Below are positions 48,861-62,569 of a DNA stretch of 64,000 nt, in pieces. Position 1 is the stretch's first letter, and the number at the start of each line of letters is the position of its first letter. The notes below the pieces were generated by a model that saw only the letters and a program-made list of their open reading frames with translations, searched no databases and was not told the DNA's origin. Source of the stretch: Amblyornis subalaris (taxonomy: Eukaryota > Chordata > Aves > Passeriformes > Ptilonorhynchidae); NCBI GenBank assembly GCA_018881555.1, contig JACAXG010000093.1, forward strand, positions 3,058,696 to 3,122,695. The letters run 5' to 3'. The position numbers and the translations under genes are program-made.

Positions 48861-51800
48861 CTTAATGTTGAGAGCAACTTCTAACAAGTTTCTGCAGAAG
48901 AATCACCTTCCTTTTTCCTTCCAAAGGGTGAAGGCTTCAAGAAGACAAATGGGCACAGAATTTGCTTCCTTGCAGAGAGAGGACAGCAAGTCAAGGCAGG
49001 TGACCCATGGGCTGGGCTGAGAATCAGAGAGAGATTCGGGAAAACTCTTGTTGAAAGTAATGCCACTGAATGGAAATATCTCTGGTGGTAATTAAAAAGC
49101 CACCTCTGTATTCCTAAATATTCTTAGGAAACTCAGCTGGGTATTTTTTCACAATATTGGGTTTTTCTTTGTATTACCAAAGGTATTAATTAGAGGAATA
49201 GATTACACTGAGTACTGTGCAGTTCTCTCTTGGGTATTTGTGGAGTGAACGATGAAAACAGTGTGTGAAATTGTAGCATGCTCGTTGAGCTGGGTGTCTG
49301 GATGAGCACCATGTCTTTCTTCACCTCTTTGCCACNTAGCCTGAACCTCTTGATTACAGCCAGGGGGTGGTTTTGTGTCAGTGGCAGCTCTTGGGAGGGG
49401 CTTTGGGACCCCCTCAGACACAGGCACGATGCAGGATCGTTGCTGCTGCAGAAGCCTCTTTTCCAGGATCACGGGGAGTTTTCTCAACACACTCGTTTGG
49501 TTTGGTTTGTAATCTGTNTGATCTAATCAAGTGTATAAACACGTAGAGAGGGTGGGATGCATCAGCATCCTTCTTTGCCAACTGCTTTCTGCTGCAAGGC
49601 AGGAAATTTTGTCAACTTTCTGAAACTTCAGTGCAAGACTCCTTTCCCTCTCATCCCNTGTCTTACTCCCACTGAAACTTGATTAGTTCATTTTGCCATA
49701 CCTCGCTTTGGTGGGTTTGTGGCACAATTTTAAGACTAAATAAAATAAATTAATTGAGAATCACCATACAGTGAATAACTACAGCTCTTGGGTTGATAGG
49801 TGATGGGTTTTATTGAACCAATAAAATATAGAAAATGGTTAGAGGAAAACAGCTTACTGCAGAGATATTGTTCAGTGTGATTTACAGTTTTATAACTGTA
49901 GGCAAATGTGAAATATTTTTCACTATCTTGGGTATACATTATTAGATAAACCTGTATCCTTTGCTTACCTACATCAGCACTGTGATAGTGAAGAGACATA
50001 AAAATGAAGACATTTTCAGCCCATTAGAGTTAACGTGGTTTCAAGAGCAGTCAGTTTCTCTCCAGTTTGGATTTTATTTGTCTCTCAATGTGCTGAGGAT
50101 GCCTGCAGGAAATGCCTCCCAGCAGCTGTGGGAGCTGCACTGTAGCAATCCTCTGCATGCACAAGAAAATAAGACACCTTAAATATGAAGGTTGTTGACC
50201 CAAACACCAGCACATGAAAAACAGAGAAAATACGGATCTGTGCAGGAATTCTTTTTTCCAGCATCCCNATCTCCCTCCTTTCTCTCTTGTTGCACTGCCG
50301 AGGTTGCCCCATGAGGTCCTTCATGCCCCTCGCTGTGGCCAGAGGAGTGTGGTGGATTTTGAGGGCTCCTGGGACACAACCTGGAGCTGGGACAAGCTGG
50401 GGGTGCAGCCTCCCAAGGGAGTGGGGGGGCAGGAAGGCAGGAGAGACCCCTGGAGCTGCAGGGTGGTGGTCAGACCCACGTGCTTGGGGGAGAGGTGGGT
50501 GTTGAACTGCTGTAGCACAGGAATAGCTCATNATTCTTGGAATTGAAAAATAAGAATCTGCCAGTGTGTTATCTGGATTAATGAAGATGAAATGTGCTGT
50601 ATAAATACATCAGGAGCATGATCGTGCCGTTGTCCCTGGGGCTACTCTGGCTCGCAAGGAGAAAAGGTTGATTTGTATTTGTAGATGATTTTGCTTGCTC
50701 TGCCAATGCTCATTTTTGTTTTAGTACGAAACCCNGGGAGTGTGTATTTCTTTTGCTCGAAGATGGAGCAGATTAGCAAAGATTTTTGTAGATTATCATA
50801 GTTTAAATAGCTCTGGTGTAAGATAAATGTTTCAACTATCATTGCTTATTAGTGATACTATTTTAAACACTGATGATAAATTAGGGGGGTTATAAGCTCC
50901 ATTATTCAAGGATCTGTGCAATATTTGGACACTGAACATGGGTTCCATAAACCAGAAGATGTTTGTGTGCGGCTGGATGGGTTGAGGGCCCTTCAGCAGG
51001 GGTGGGAGAGGGGGAGATGAAGCAGCTTCAGGGGTAGGATTTACAAAATGATGAGAGTTTAACTTTGTTTGGCCTCCAGCCCACCCTGGGTGCCCAGGAA
51101 AAGTCCATGTGGAAACTCTTGATGGGGTCACCATCACTTGTGCTGGCACATGGGAGGTCCCAGGGTGAAGGGGCACTTCTGGTGTCAGAACGTTGGTGAT
51201 GGCTTTCAGTCAGCATTGCCAGTTTTAATTTAAGATGTGAAATGTGTGGCTGGGGATTATCGCTAATCCACACAACATTTTGGGGTCAGGGATGAGAAAA
51301 AATGTTAGGTATGTTCTCACCCATTCCTAGTGCCTGTTGTTCATCCAGGCCCCAGGAACAGCCCAGTTGGAAAGATCTGGAGGGGTTTNTTTCAGCCTCC
51401 AAAGCTTTGAGAAGACCAGAAAGGTGAGGTGGGGTGGCCAGAGGCACCTCAGCTTCCTCCCTGGTCCCCACTCAGAGCTTCTGTCCACTGTACCAAAAGA
51501 AATCACATCTCCAATCCTGAGAACTTTCTGGAAGAGTTTTGGCTGGTTCCAGCCCCATTCAGATCCGCAGACTGTTGTCCAGACCTGCGGCCCATGTTTT
51601 GCAGCCGGGCAGGAATGCTAGTGGCCAGGAAAAGCCTGATAAAGAGGGAAAATAGAGAATGGGAAAGTTAATCATTGAACTTTTTCTTATCTTTCTTCAG
51701 CTTGGAAAACTGAAGCCAGAGAAGGTGTGCAGAGGGAGATAATATCTTTTATTAGACCAACTTGTATAGTTAGGAAAAACCCCACGTGCTTCTGGGACCA

Positions 51801-52082
51801 CATGCTTTTTCTACAGATCTCCACAACTGCACATTGCATTAAAAATAAAATCAATTTAATTTTCAAAAGGTTCAACGGATATTTGAAAGAACTGAGTTTA
51901 AGACCAACGTACGAAAAAAAAAAAATCTCATTTGGTTTAATTCGATTTGGTCATTTCAAGAAAGATTTAGTAGCCTTGAATTACAAAAGACTTTTTTCTG
52001 GCTTGAAGTTTTCTCATAGAAATGTGACATCTGTGTCCCAAAGGGTTGTCCAGCCGTGTGCATGTGGCACTTGGCAACAGGG
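48861..52082. other. Unannotated intronic DNA
   Basis: No exon or transposon was recognised. Composition is mixed, with AT-rich parts at about 49.7-50.0 and 50.6-50.9 kb. Confidence 0.45.
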
Positions 52083-52174
52083 GTCAGTGGTGGCCTTGGC
52101 AGTGCTGGGGGGATGGTTGGACTCAGTGATCTCAGAGATCATTTGCAACCTAAATAACTCTATTATTCTATGAA
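52083..52174 (+). mobile_element. CR1-like LINE 3' end, sense
   Basis: GGATGGTTGGACTCAGTGAT, CTCAGAGATCATTTGCAACC and TAAATAACTCTATTATTCTA match a CR1 3' end of the same subfamily as the 21.3-kb copy. Confidence 0.75.
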
Positions 52175-53253
52175 GTCAAAATTTCTACATTTAGCCTCAA
52201 AAATGTGTTCTTTTGTGCACCTGAAAATCTTCCTAACTATGGTCATGCTCTCATTTCTTCCTGAAATACCTACAAGGCCCTTTTGCACCTTCAGGATGCC
52301 CTCAGCACGCAGAAGTTGTTAATGAGCAGCCGGGGAGGCTCCACAGAGGTGCAAAGTCAGAAGGGTTAAGAAGGGTGAGTTTAATATACAGAGTTCCCTG
52401 CTCTGACCACCACTTTTTTCCCCTAAGTCTAAAAAAAACCCATGATTAAATGATAGTACTCCAAGATGTGGGAGTTTGTAAATAATCAGTGTATTGTTAT
52501 TAATCAAGGTAATTTCTCTGTTCCAGGAGATAAGACATTATTATTAATAACATTTCCAGTGAGAGGTTTTGCGTGCTCACCCTGACCTCATGAAATCTCC
52601 AGCCCGCAATCCAGTTTTGTGTTGTGTTTCTTTTTTTTTTTGAGTGCTTTTTTTCTTCCCCTTTTTTTTTTTTTTTTATAGCCTTCTACATCATCCAGGA
52701 CACCAATTTAAAATTCCCTCAATCCAGCTTAGTCTCAGCTGTATTAATGCATGGCTGGAGGGCACAAATAGCTAAAAAGGGCTGTATTGTGTGGCATCTC
52801 TCAAATCTTTTTTCTGAGAAGTTGGATAAAGAGATTGAGGTTTCTCAGGGGGGCTTTGGGTTGGGTTTTTTTTTCCAGCTGAGTGAGCAGCTTTGCAGGT
52901 GGCTCAGAGAGGAGATGTCAGGGCAGGAGATGCTGCTGGACCCTGTGTCACCCCATTCCTGTTGAACTTTCCAGCAGAACATGCTCCTCTGGGAAGGTGG
53001 CTGGAAGCATGGTGTGGGATCCTTCGTCATTTTCCTGATGTATCTCGGGAGACAGCTTTACAGCAATATTGAAAATAATCAAATATATTACTTAGGGAAC
53101 ATGGTTTGAAGCAGGAGTGATTTTCTCTTCAATATTTTTCCTAGGATACCACACACAGAGCTCTGTCTTCCTAATGCACTCATGACCAGGAAATCTGCCT
53201 GAGGTGCAAACAGTCTTTTTCAATATTACGAAAAAACCCAGAAAATATTGGGG
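52175..53253. other. Intronic DNA with T tracts
   Basis: Long T tracts occur at about 52,629-52,641 and 52,662-52,678. No exon was recognised. Confidence 0.45.
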
Positions 53254-53355
53254 TTCATAGAATCATTGAGTGGAATGGACCTTTAAAGGCCATCTAGTCC
53301 AACCCCTGCCTTGAACAGGGACACCTTCAGCCGGGCCAGGTGGCTCTGAGCCCCA
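53254..53355 (-). mobile_element. CR1 LINE 3' fragment, antisense
   Basis: TTCATAGAATCATTGAGTGG, then GGACCTTTAAAGGCCATCTA and CCAACCCCTGCCTTGAACAG, is an antisense CR1 3' end. Confidence 0.85.
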
Positions 53356-53929
53356 CCAGCGCCTCTGTAAGCTGTTCCTTGAAGGATACAAGGGAGACCA
53401 CGAGGGCTTTGGTGGTCTCTGCCAAGCCTGGAGCTTTGTTTGCTCTGTTTTTATGGTTCTGGGCTGCTTTAAGTGTCAACGGGAATGTAACGTGTGCCCT
53501 GTTTGTTTTTTTCAAGTGTAACCATGATAAAATCCTACAATAGACTTGTAAAGCATTAGTTGTAAAAGTAAATCAACTTTAATAGCAAGTAGGTCGTAGT
53601 TAAGTGCTTTTGAATGTTGGTATTTAGGGGGTTTTTCTCACTTNGTTATAATCCGGTGCTACAGGGAAGTGAGGGTGTTTATCTTAGGGAAATGAGTGGG
53701 ATTTGCAGGCATTCAGCACCTCCCAGGACCTTCCAAGGTTATTCCCCTGCTCACATGCCTCACCATCCTTTCTGCGCTAAGAAGAATTGGTCTCAAATTC
53801 CTCAGGGAGCAGTGGGAGAGCACAGAGGAGCTCTGGGTACAGACCGGGATGGGGAAAGAAATGGGAAAACAGTGAAGCAAGAAACTAGGGAAAGGAAAGC
53901 AGGAGCCGCGTCAACCTGCCAGCAACATG

Positions 53930-54420
53930 GCAGTGCTTGTGCTTCCNGGCCGTGCCGAGATTTCTCCTTCATTNNATCCTCGCCGTGGGAGAGGGGTGGN
54001 GATGTGGGAGAGGAGGAGGTTGCCAGAGGCCGAAGCGTTCCCGCCGCGGCCGAGCGGCGGCTGTGCCGGGCTGCGGGAGGGGTGACCTTGCGGCGGGGTC
54101 GCTGCACAGACGGTTCCAGCCGGGCCTGTGCGCTTGGCCGGCGCCCAGGAGCTATTTTAGNGGGTCTTAGGAGGGACGAGGCCTTGGCGAAGCCGCGGGT
54201 TTGGAGCCAGCTGCGCGTTGTCCCCGCAGGAGCGAGCGGGCGAGGGGCGAGGAGCCCCGGCAGCACCCGCGGGCCGTGCGGCTCACCGGGGACAGCCCGA
54301 GCACGCCGCTCGCTGCTCCTGGGCCTCCGGCGCTCGGAGTGAAGGCGTTGGTGATGTCCAGGTGGATTTAAAGGATCGGAGCCATCCCTCGCCCCAGGCC
54401 AGGGCATCTTCGGCTGCTCC
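53930..54420. promoter_or_regulatory. Second intronic CpG island
   Basis: A dense CpG block runs from GGCCGTGCCGAG near 53,948 through CCGCCGCGGCCGAGCGGCGG near 54,040 to CTCCGGCGCTCGGAG near 54,330. A MEF2-like CTATTTTAG lies at 54,152-54,160. A moderate donor-like CCAG|gtggat lies at about 54,359/54,360 on the plus strand. It may be an alternative CTBP2 first-exon region. Long open frames on both strands here are a by-product of high GC. Confidence 0.55.
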
Positions 54421-57400
54421 CNCCTGGCTGCTGCCAGCCCTTCTTGGCGCTCGGGGCTTGGGGGCGCTCCCAGGGTCAGGCTGGGCTCTCTCACTGGAGG
54501 CTCCCACGTTGCCCTCTTGGAAAAAGTGTGTGGTAAAGCCTGGGCTGGATCCTTGGGGGGTTGTTTTCCCTTCTGGCTGTAAATAAGCGACTTGAGATGA
54601 CAACAGCTGCAGGTGGACATGGAAATGAGGATTTATCTTCCAAAAGACTCTCCAGGTTCCCACCCCAGAGCGATCCTGTCTCTACAGAGACAGAAACTGC
54701 TCCAGTGCTGTGTCATCCCTCATCTGGGATCTAAACCCCCAGCAGATCTCAGGAATGCCAGCAGCAAAGCAGAGATGCTCAGAAGAAGCCCTGTTGCTTA
54801 AAAGATCAAGAGCACTTTCTGTCCAGCCTAGTGGGACAGAAGGACTAATGTCAGTGGTTATAGCATAATTTACCTCCCAACGTGGCATTTTCTTTGTTTT
54901 CCACACAGAATCTCTCATTATCAATGTGGAAATGCAGGTTCCAAAGGTGCCGGTGGCACACGGACAGCTGGTGTGATTGAATCCTTCCCGCTTCCCAAAA
55001 CTGGATCCAAGTGCTTGCTATGATACCTTACCTTTTTTTTTTTTAATTTGAGGAAGTTTCCAGTCTAAACCATAGAGCTGGCGGTGTAATAGAGCCAAGT
55101 TTGCACCCCACAATGCTGGTACATCGTGGACAGCCCCCCTGCTGGTCTGCTGGGNGTCTCAGGCAGCAGAATTCCAGGCTGTCCCCGTGCCAGGGCTGTC
55201 ACTGCTGCTCGACAGGCTCATCTTTAGCCTTGATTTCAATATCTCATATTCCAANACGTCTTTACAGCCTCTGAATCCCTCGGGGCAATTTGAAGTTTGA
55301 GCAGCCTCCTGCCCAGATGGCCGATATCAGCAGCTCTCCCCTGGCAGCAGCATCTTTCTCCTTGGGTTTATTTATTTTATCTTTTAAAAAGAAAAAAAAA
55401 AAAAATCAACAAAAAACCCAACCAAAAACTAAAACAATGAAAGCTGTCCATTTCCTGGAGCAGCTCATTTGTTTTTTACTGCTGTAGTTTGTTTCCATTT
55501 GGATGGAAAGGAAAAGATAAATGGATAAAGAGGATAGGGAGGGACCTAGAGGAGAGCTGGCTGGGGATGTTGTCCCTCGTGCATGATGCCGTATGGCTGG
55601 AATGTGTGGCTCAGAGGTGAACGTCCCACCCATGAAAAATAAAGGATATATACTGCAGCTGAAGTGCAGCACAGGAGAGAGTGCTGGATAATATCAGGAA
55701 AGCTGTCCACTGAGCACTAGGAATAGGATTTGTTTCCAGCACTGGGCTTCGTAATGGAGCACATCCGAGGAGAATTTATTGAAGTCTTTTTGCTACCTTC
55801 TCCATATTTTTTTAATAAAAGCTGCAAAGCTCAGCCCTGGGCAGTGGGACAGTTTGAGGGTCCATATGGTGTCTGAATCATAACCACCAAGCAAACCCTA
55901 ACTGGGCTTTTCCTCTTTTTTTTCCCATCCCTCTCTTACAGAAAAAAAGAATACAAGAATTGAGCTGCTCTGAGCAAGCAGTTTCTCTCCCAGGTGCTTC
56001 TTTCAGCTTTCTTGGTAGCATCCCTCCCTCTCCACCCCATATGGCCTCTCCCATCTGCTCTGCCTCTCCCGTGCCCTGGCAGCTCCCTCTGCCTCCCTGN
56101 TTTTGCCATCCCATCCATCCATCCCCTGCTCTGCACTCTCACTTCTCAGGGTCCCTGGGTGGCCCTCGGGGCCAGCACATCCCTCGGGCACCNCTGAATC
56201 CCAACACCTTGTGTGACCACTGCTTGCTTAGCTCCTCTTGAAGTCATTCCTCGGAGCTGGGGCAGTTGGTGTTCACAGAGAGGGATTTACCAACCTGACC
56301 ATGTGGGAATAACCCNAACACCCACGTTTTGATGTGTAGCAGAGGCATTACTCTTCTGTTACTCTTTTTTTTGCATTAACAGCATGTCCTTGCAGCTGTA
56401 TGTGCAGTGCTCCTGCATGAGATTTAGTTCAGCCCAGAGATCATTCCATACAAGAGCACTCNAGAGCTCTACAAAACTTGTGTTTGGCTTTCATCCCCAT
56501 GGATGTATCCTGGTGTATCCCAGTGCTTTAATGGGGGGTACACAAAATGAGGTGTTCCTGGTGTGTGTACCTACAGGAATTCAAATAAGAGGAAGAAAAT
56601 ACCACGTATATTTATATTTTAACTGAGCATTTCCCCATGGCTNCTGTGTCTGTAGTTCAGCTGGGGACTTGTGCTTCTATCAGCTAATAAGGATATTGTT
56701 TTATATGGGAACTTCCTACGAATTTTTAAAAATACTTTCTTCAAGGAAGCCCTGAAAAGTCATCTGGAAAGGGAACTGGCCAAAATCCAGCTCTTGTGTG
56801 CTGACAGGAGGAAATGTGCTGCAGAGATCAGGGCTTTGCACAGTCTCTTCCCAACAGCAGATATGAGTTTTTCCCTTTCCAGCAGGGATCCTGCCCCCTC
56901 ATGGACCTTGCTGTCTCTCTGCTCTTCTCTCTGGAGCTCAGGACTTTCTCTAAAACACAATTTCCCTCACCAGAGGGGACTGCCATGAGCCTGTGGGTTT
57001 TTCCAGTGGNCTGGAAGTCACCTCCACTTTGCCATCATCCCTCTTTCCCCACAGCATCCCTGGCTGGGAGCCTGGAGCTCCAGCATCAGTTCAAACACCC
57101 AGGTCTCCTCCAAAGGAGAAGATTTTGCAGTCTATCCCCAGTAGGATCCNGGCAGCCTCAAAGATGCTTTGCTTTTAAAATACAAAACAATCCATGATTA
57201 TTTATAAAAAATGTATTTGATACCACTTTTTAAACNTGCTGTGTATTTGTGTGGCTTCAGTCTGCACAGTACTAAGTGCCTCCAGAGTATCTGCAGTTAG
57301 AAAAAAAACAGTAAATATCTGTTTGGTTCCCCCCCCCCAAGTGAAAGGTAAGACTTGTGTCCTATTTCCTTTTTACATATGCATTTATTATGAGAAGCNT

Positions 57401-58305
57401 TTGTTAACAGGAAAAGTTAAGTGAAAGAGAGAGCCTCACTGGCGAGCACGCTGTGGCAGAGGAGGCTGCTCCTCTGGGTCCTGCAGCATCACGGTGCTTT
57501 CCCAAAACATCCCCATCCTCACAGAACCATTCAGNGGCACCTTTGCCACTCACCTTTTTGCTTGCAGGGCCACCAGGGAGCGGGGACCCCTGGAAAGGCA
57601 CTTTGGGACCCTGGCTTTCCAGCTTGTCATGCGGAGGTGACGGCTGGGACAGCAAATCTGTGGGGAATTTGAAGTGCTTAAGCACTGGTTTATGTTCAAG
57701 GGAAAGATGTGCCTAAATCCCCTTGTCCTGTACTCAGAGACTGGATTTTAGGGAGACTGACAGGGCTTTTGACGTCAGTGTTACAAGTCAGTATCAGCTC
57801 CAGGTAATAAACCTTTGTTCTCTTTATTCCTGTCCCGTGCTCCAAATCCAGGACTCTCGTGGGCATCCCAAAGCACCCAGCAGGGTGAGCAGGACCCTGT
57901 TTGTAGCAGGCTGTGTGTGCCAGTGAATTGCTGCCCGTTTCTCCTGGGNTTTTCCCTTGGATTGGCTCTGTGGTTCAGACCCTGCAGTCTGGAGGGGAGG
58001 GATGATGCTGTTGGAACCAGCGGGATGGTGTTAAAATGGGGATGGAGTAACACCTTGGAGATGCAGTGCTGATGGTATCAGATGGGAGTGAGGTGCAGGG
58101 TTTTTTCTTATTTCGTGGATGAGGATTGTCTGTAGCTGTTGGTGCCACTGGGAATGACAATGGCAACTGGGAAGAGGGAAAAATAACTGCTCCAAGCCAT
58201 GCTCTGGAGATGGGACATTGCACAGGCACAACCTGCACTCCTTCACCACATCCCACAGCAGCAGTGCCATACATACTCCTGATGGGAAGTGGGATCGGGA
58301 TGACA
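54421..58305. other. Unannotated intronic DNA
   Basis: No exon or transposon was recognised. There is a pyrimidine-rich stretch at about 56,020-56,140 and an A run at about 55,390-55,404. Confidence 0.45.
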
Positions 58306-58565
58306 GTCATAAAATATCCTTAGGTGGAAGGGATCCACAAGGATCATCAGTCCAACCCCTGGCCCTGCACAGACACCCCAACAATCCCACTCTGTGCANC
58401 CCTGAGAGCATTGTCCAAATGCTCCTGGAGCTCTGGCAGCCTNGGGGCNGTGACCATTCCCTGGGGAGCCTGTTCAGTGCCCACCACCCTCTGCGGGAAG
58501 AACCTTTTCCTGATATCCAGCCTAACCCTCCCCTCACACAGCTTCGTGCCATTCCCTCAGACAGT
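58306..58565 (-). mobile_element. CR1 LINE 3' fragment, antisense, third subfamily
   Basis: GGATCATCAGTCCAACCCCT, GGCCCTGCACAGACACCCCA, ATTCCCTGGGGAGCCTGTTC and CTTTTCCTGATATCCAGCCT make this the sister of the copy at 25.5-25.8 kb, in the same orientation. Confidence 0.9.
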
Positions 58566-61500
58566 GATGTGGGGCTGGTTTTACCTATTTGGGACAAAGT
58601 GGGCAGGACCAGGAGATGGATGTCTCCAAGAAGATGTGAATCCTGCCGGCGGTCGGGTGTTGTTTCTGAGGCTGAAGACCAGTTGATTCACACATCAAGA
58701 AAGAATTTGGCCCTTGGTTTCTGGGTGCAGCTGAGACCAGCACAGCCTTGCTTCCCCCAGTGCTTTGTGTTTGTTTTCGTGGTGCTGCTGCTCAAGGCTA
58801 TCAGCCTTTTTCTGGAGCCACGCTCTGCATGGAAAGGCATGTTTCATTTTTAAGTTAAAAAAAAAAAAAAGCCACACACACAAAAAAAACCCAAACAAAC
58901 ATAAAACGCAGCGTGGCACAGATTAAATCCATTTGAGACAACTCGAAAAAAAGCCCGCCGTATGTGCAAGTCAATAGGAGGAGGGGAGTGGAAGGGGGAA
59001 AAGCAACTGTGACATATACAAACCCTTTAGTGTGCATAGCATAAGATTTTTTGGCTGGCACTCACATGATTTTATTCAAGGGCTGGGAAAGAACTACGAT
59101 TAGTTAAAAGCTTCGGCAAAGTCTGGAGGGAGTGCTCTGAAGAGTTGGGAGCCGCGCAGAGGTGACTGTAACTCCTCTCGCAATTTCAGACCATTCTTCT
59201 GGGGCTCAGGACAAAAGCCTTTTCTTTTCCCTCCGTGTTCAAAGAGACATTTGTCTTGAGATGTTGCAGCTGTGGGCCGCGGGATCGCTTGTTTGAAGAT
59301 ACCCCCTCGTAGACGAAAGGAGAGGCAACGCTCTGAAAAGTGGTAGTATTTTATCGTGTGTGGGTTCCCCCCCTTCCTCCTCCCTCCCTACTCCTCCACT
59401 GCCATGTGTGGTTTTTAATAAGAAGAAGAATGTGGAGGCAACATTTTCCAGGCAAGGGGAAATTTCCTGTTTCTTTTCTGTTTGTTTAATAAAGTGTGTA
59501 GTTGACTGTAAAACTGTAGCTACTTGGTTGTGAGCGGGTAATTCAGGCGAGTGTCAGGATCGCTTCTTGATGCACTTTTATGTACTGCAGGGCAACATGT
59601 TTAAAGCCTTTTTTCTCTTTTTTTCTCCTTTTTTTTTAATTTTAATGCTGCGTGTCGTAGGCAACTGAGATTAATAAGAATTAGGCAAATGGCTTCTGCT
59701 TTTGTTTCGGTGAGATAGTACCAGCCGTCTTGCGGTCACACAAAGGCTGCCATTTAGCAGGGAGCACTCCCTAATTCTCTTGGCAGGGGTGCCATTGGGA
59801 TCGGATACAAGTGGGTGGCAAAGGGGAGGAGCGGCAGGAAAGGACAAGCAGGCTTTGTGTATTAAAAATGAAACAAAAGCACTTTATACGCGGGGCTGCG
59901 TGCAACAAGCGGCGCTGCCTGTGAGCCGGGGTGGAGTTTGAGTTCTCTGTGGCTGCAAAACCTTGCTGCTTTTTTTTTTCCTTTTTTTTTTTTTCCATAA
60001 ACCCTTCCTCCTCTCCCTCTTCCTTAGCAAGTTCTCCCTGCACTGCTGGCCAGAGCCCGCCGGCGGCTGAAAACGCCTAGAAAAAAAATATGTATTGAAC
60101 AATACTTGCCCCAACTTTGCAAGAACAGCTGCGGGGGGGTTCTCGGCAAAAATCAGCTTCAGATGGCGTGGGAGCCTCCGAATTTGGGAAGCTGTTGGGA
60201 GGCAGAGCTGATCCCACCCCAGCTCCGCAGGGGTGGTGATGCTCGTGGTTCACTCAGCGTGGTACCCGCGGTGGGGCCAGCCCGTGGTTCGGCACGGCGA
60301 AAGGGTTAATGGCTGCGATGTTTTGGCACAATTTGGGGGGGAGTGGCTGGTGTTTAATTACTTTCTGATCCGCGGCATACCTCGTTCTTCATGAAGCAGT
60401 CGCCTGCAGAATAAATGTGCTGTGTGAGCCGGGGTAGCTTGGTTTTGTCAGCCCAAATGTCTCGGTTTGAGTGTGTTTGTGCAGAGGCAGGAACCAGGAC
60501 GGTGAGGAATGGATGCAGGGTGGTGGAAAGGCAACGGGAGAGGCGGGCGAGGAAACCAGAGCACGGTTTAAGCTGCAAACCTGCCAATGGTTTTTATTAA
60601 AACGTAATTTCCATACATTATGCACTTCATCTCGTATTGATTGGCTTCAAAACTTTCCTTGTCAAGCTGAAATAAATTCCCTCCTTCAAGCAGGAGAAAC
60701 GAGAGCAATTCCTGTGAGTACCTCAGGCTCCAGCTACATTCATCCCCAGTGACTGCACTTGAGTGTGTGGGCAAGGGTGACGTGCCTAAGAAGCCTGTGT
60801 CATCGTGCACAATTACATCTCTAATCCCAAGCAAAGACACAGATGCTGTTTCAAAAAAAAAAAGGCAAAAAAAGAAAAGCTGTGTTTCGTTTGACTTTAA
60901 AAGAAGCTTATGTAAGGGCAGCATAATAAACCCGTTATTTTGGGGCTCGGATTAAATGTCAAAGTTTCAGATAACCTGTGGTTTCGTCTTCCACGTGCCA
61001 CACTCACAGGAAGCCACTCCAGCCTCTGTGCACCCACTGCTCTGCCTCAGGATGATCCTGCTCCCTGGTGGGCACTCCTCTGAGCTTGGGGACAGGGATG
61101 GTGCCCTCCAGGGCTGGCACCACCACGGCCACCTTGCCCCTGCTTCAGATTCCTTTTTATTTGCAGTTGTGGTGTGAGGCTCGTAGGTGATGCTCTAAGC
61201 CTTGGAGATCATACACATCAGTAAGCATTTAAGTCAGTGTTATAATTCACTCGCTTGTTAACCTGAGAAAATAATCTAGCTGGGGTGCAGTGCTGCCCAG
61301 AGGGATTGTGTAAGCGCTCGGAGATTTGTGCATGTTTTTATTCTTGCTTATCTGCTTATCACAAGCTTCTTTCCCTCATCCAGATCGTCTCGGCGCTCTA
61401 CCCTGCCTACTGACACACTTGCACTCCCATCTGGATGAAATGCATACGCACAGAATGTATTACTTCCAGTAATGGAGACCTCAGTAGGAAAGAGGCAGGG

Positions 61501-62560
61501 AAGGACCTGTTCCAAAAGCGCCCACCTGAAATGCTGAAAGCCTTCAGTCAGGTCCACTGGGTTGGTTGGTTCTTCGTTTCTTTAAGCAGATTCAGTGAAA
61601 AAGGAACGGAAAGCCACTGAACCCTCTCCATTAAACCTGCCTGTTTCCATGGAGTTATTTTTTCCCATTTAAAATCAGTGTAGCTGTGTGAGTGTAGCAG
61701 CAGTGCGGGGTCTGTCCTTGGGACGATGCTCTTGGTGCCTGTGAGTCTGAGATTTGTCCTTGTGGCCAGTAGCACCCATGTCTGTCCCATCAACATCTGC
61801 TGGGGGAGACCCCCTAAAATACCCTAGGACAGCCCCATGGAGTTCCCTCAGCCAAGCCCTCAGCAGCAGCAACACAGCCGCTGCATTTGAAGGCCAGACA
61901 GATGTTGGCCAGTAGCCCTGGCAGGTTCTCGTGCAGAAGTGGGGTTTGGTGAGGAGAGGCTTTGCTGGGGCTGTTTGTNTGAGGGTTTGGAGACTCAAAC
62001 CCAAACCCTCCAGCCCCAGCCATCTCATGGTGCAGCAGCAGAAATAAAGCACCATGCTGTACCCAGAGCATCTGCTCCCCTCACCTGTGCTCTGCCCAGA
62101 AGCTGCCTGGGCAGCTGAGAAAGATATCTGAGATATTTTGTAGGGCCCTAATGTAATAAACACCTTTACTGAAAGGAAGGTTTAGACATTTCTAAGTGAC
62201 TTGCCCAAAAATGAACCAGTTAATCCTCAGCAGAGCAATAAANAGGATACAAAAATCAACCTTCTGTGGCCCTTGGTGGTGATCCTCACCTCAGCCTGGA
62301 GAACACTGGGTTTTACAAAGATGAGCTTTTCTTGTTCCCATGAAACTTTTGGTAGTTGGCAATACATCAGAGTGTAACCTTCTGTGCTAAAGAGGTGTTC
62401 AACGTCCTGCTCTTCCCATGATTTTCCAGTAATCCTTTTTTTTTGGAGTGGTTCTCTTGTTTGGATTTACCTTTCTGAGGTGGTTAAAATGGTAGTCACT
62501 CCTTAAAAAACAACGGGGCAGAACCGCAGCTGCGTTGCCAGAGAGAAATCCAGTCCCTTG
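58566..62560. other. Intronic DNA with candidate conserved block
   Basis: No exon or transposon was recognised. The part from about 59,080 to 60,110 keeps isolated CpGs (GGGCCGCGGGATCGC near 59,273; AATTCAGGCGAG near 59,540; TATACGCGGGGCTGCGTGC near 59,885) in otherwise AT-rich DNA and is the best candidate for constraint. T and A runs are at about 59,970-59,995 and 60,851-60,861. Confidence 0.4.
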
Positions 62561-62569
62561 GCCAAACTT

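Noticed and set aside
53614..54620. Open frames of 242 (plus) and 272 (minus) codons
   Set aside because: They coincide with a CpG island where stops are rare, contain unresolved bases, overlap each other on opposite strands and show no recognisable domain.
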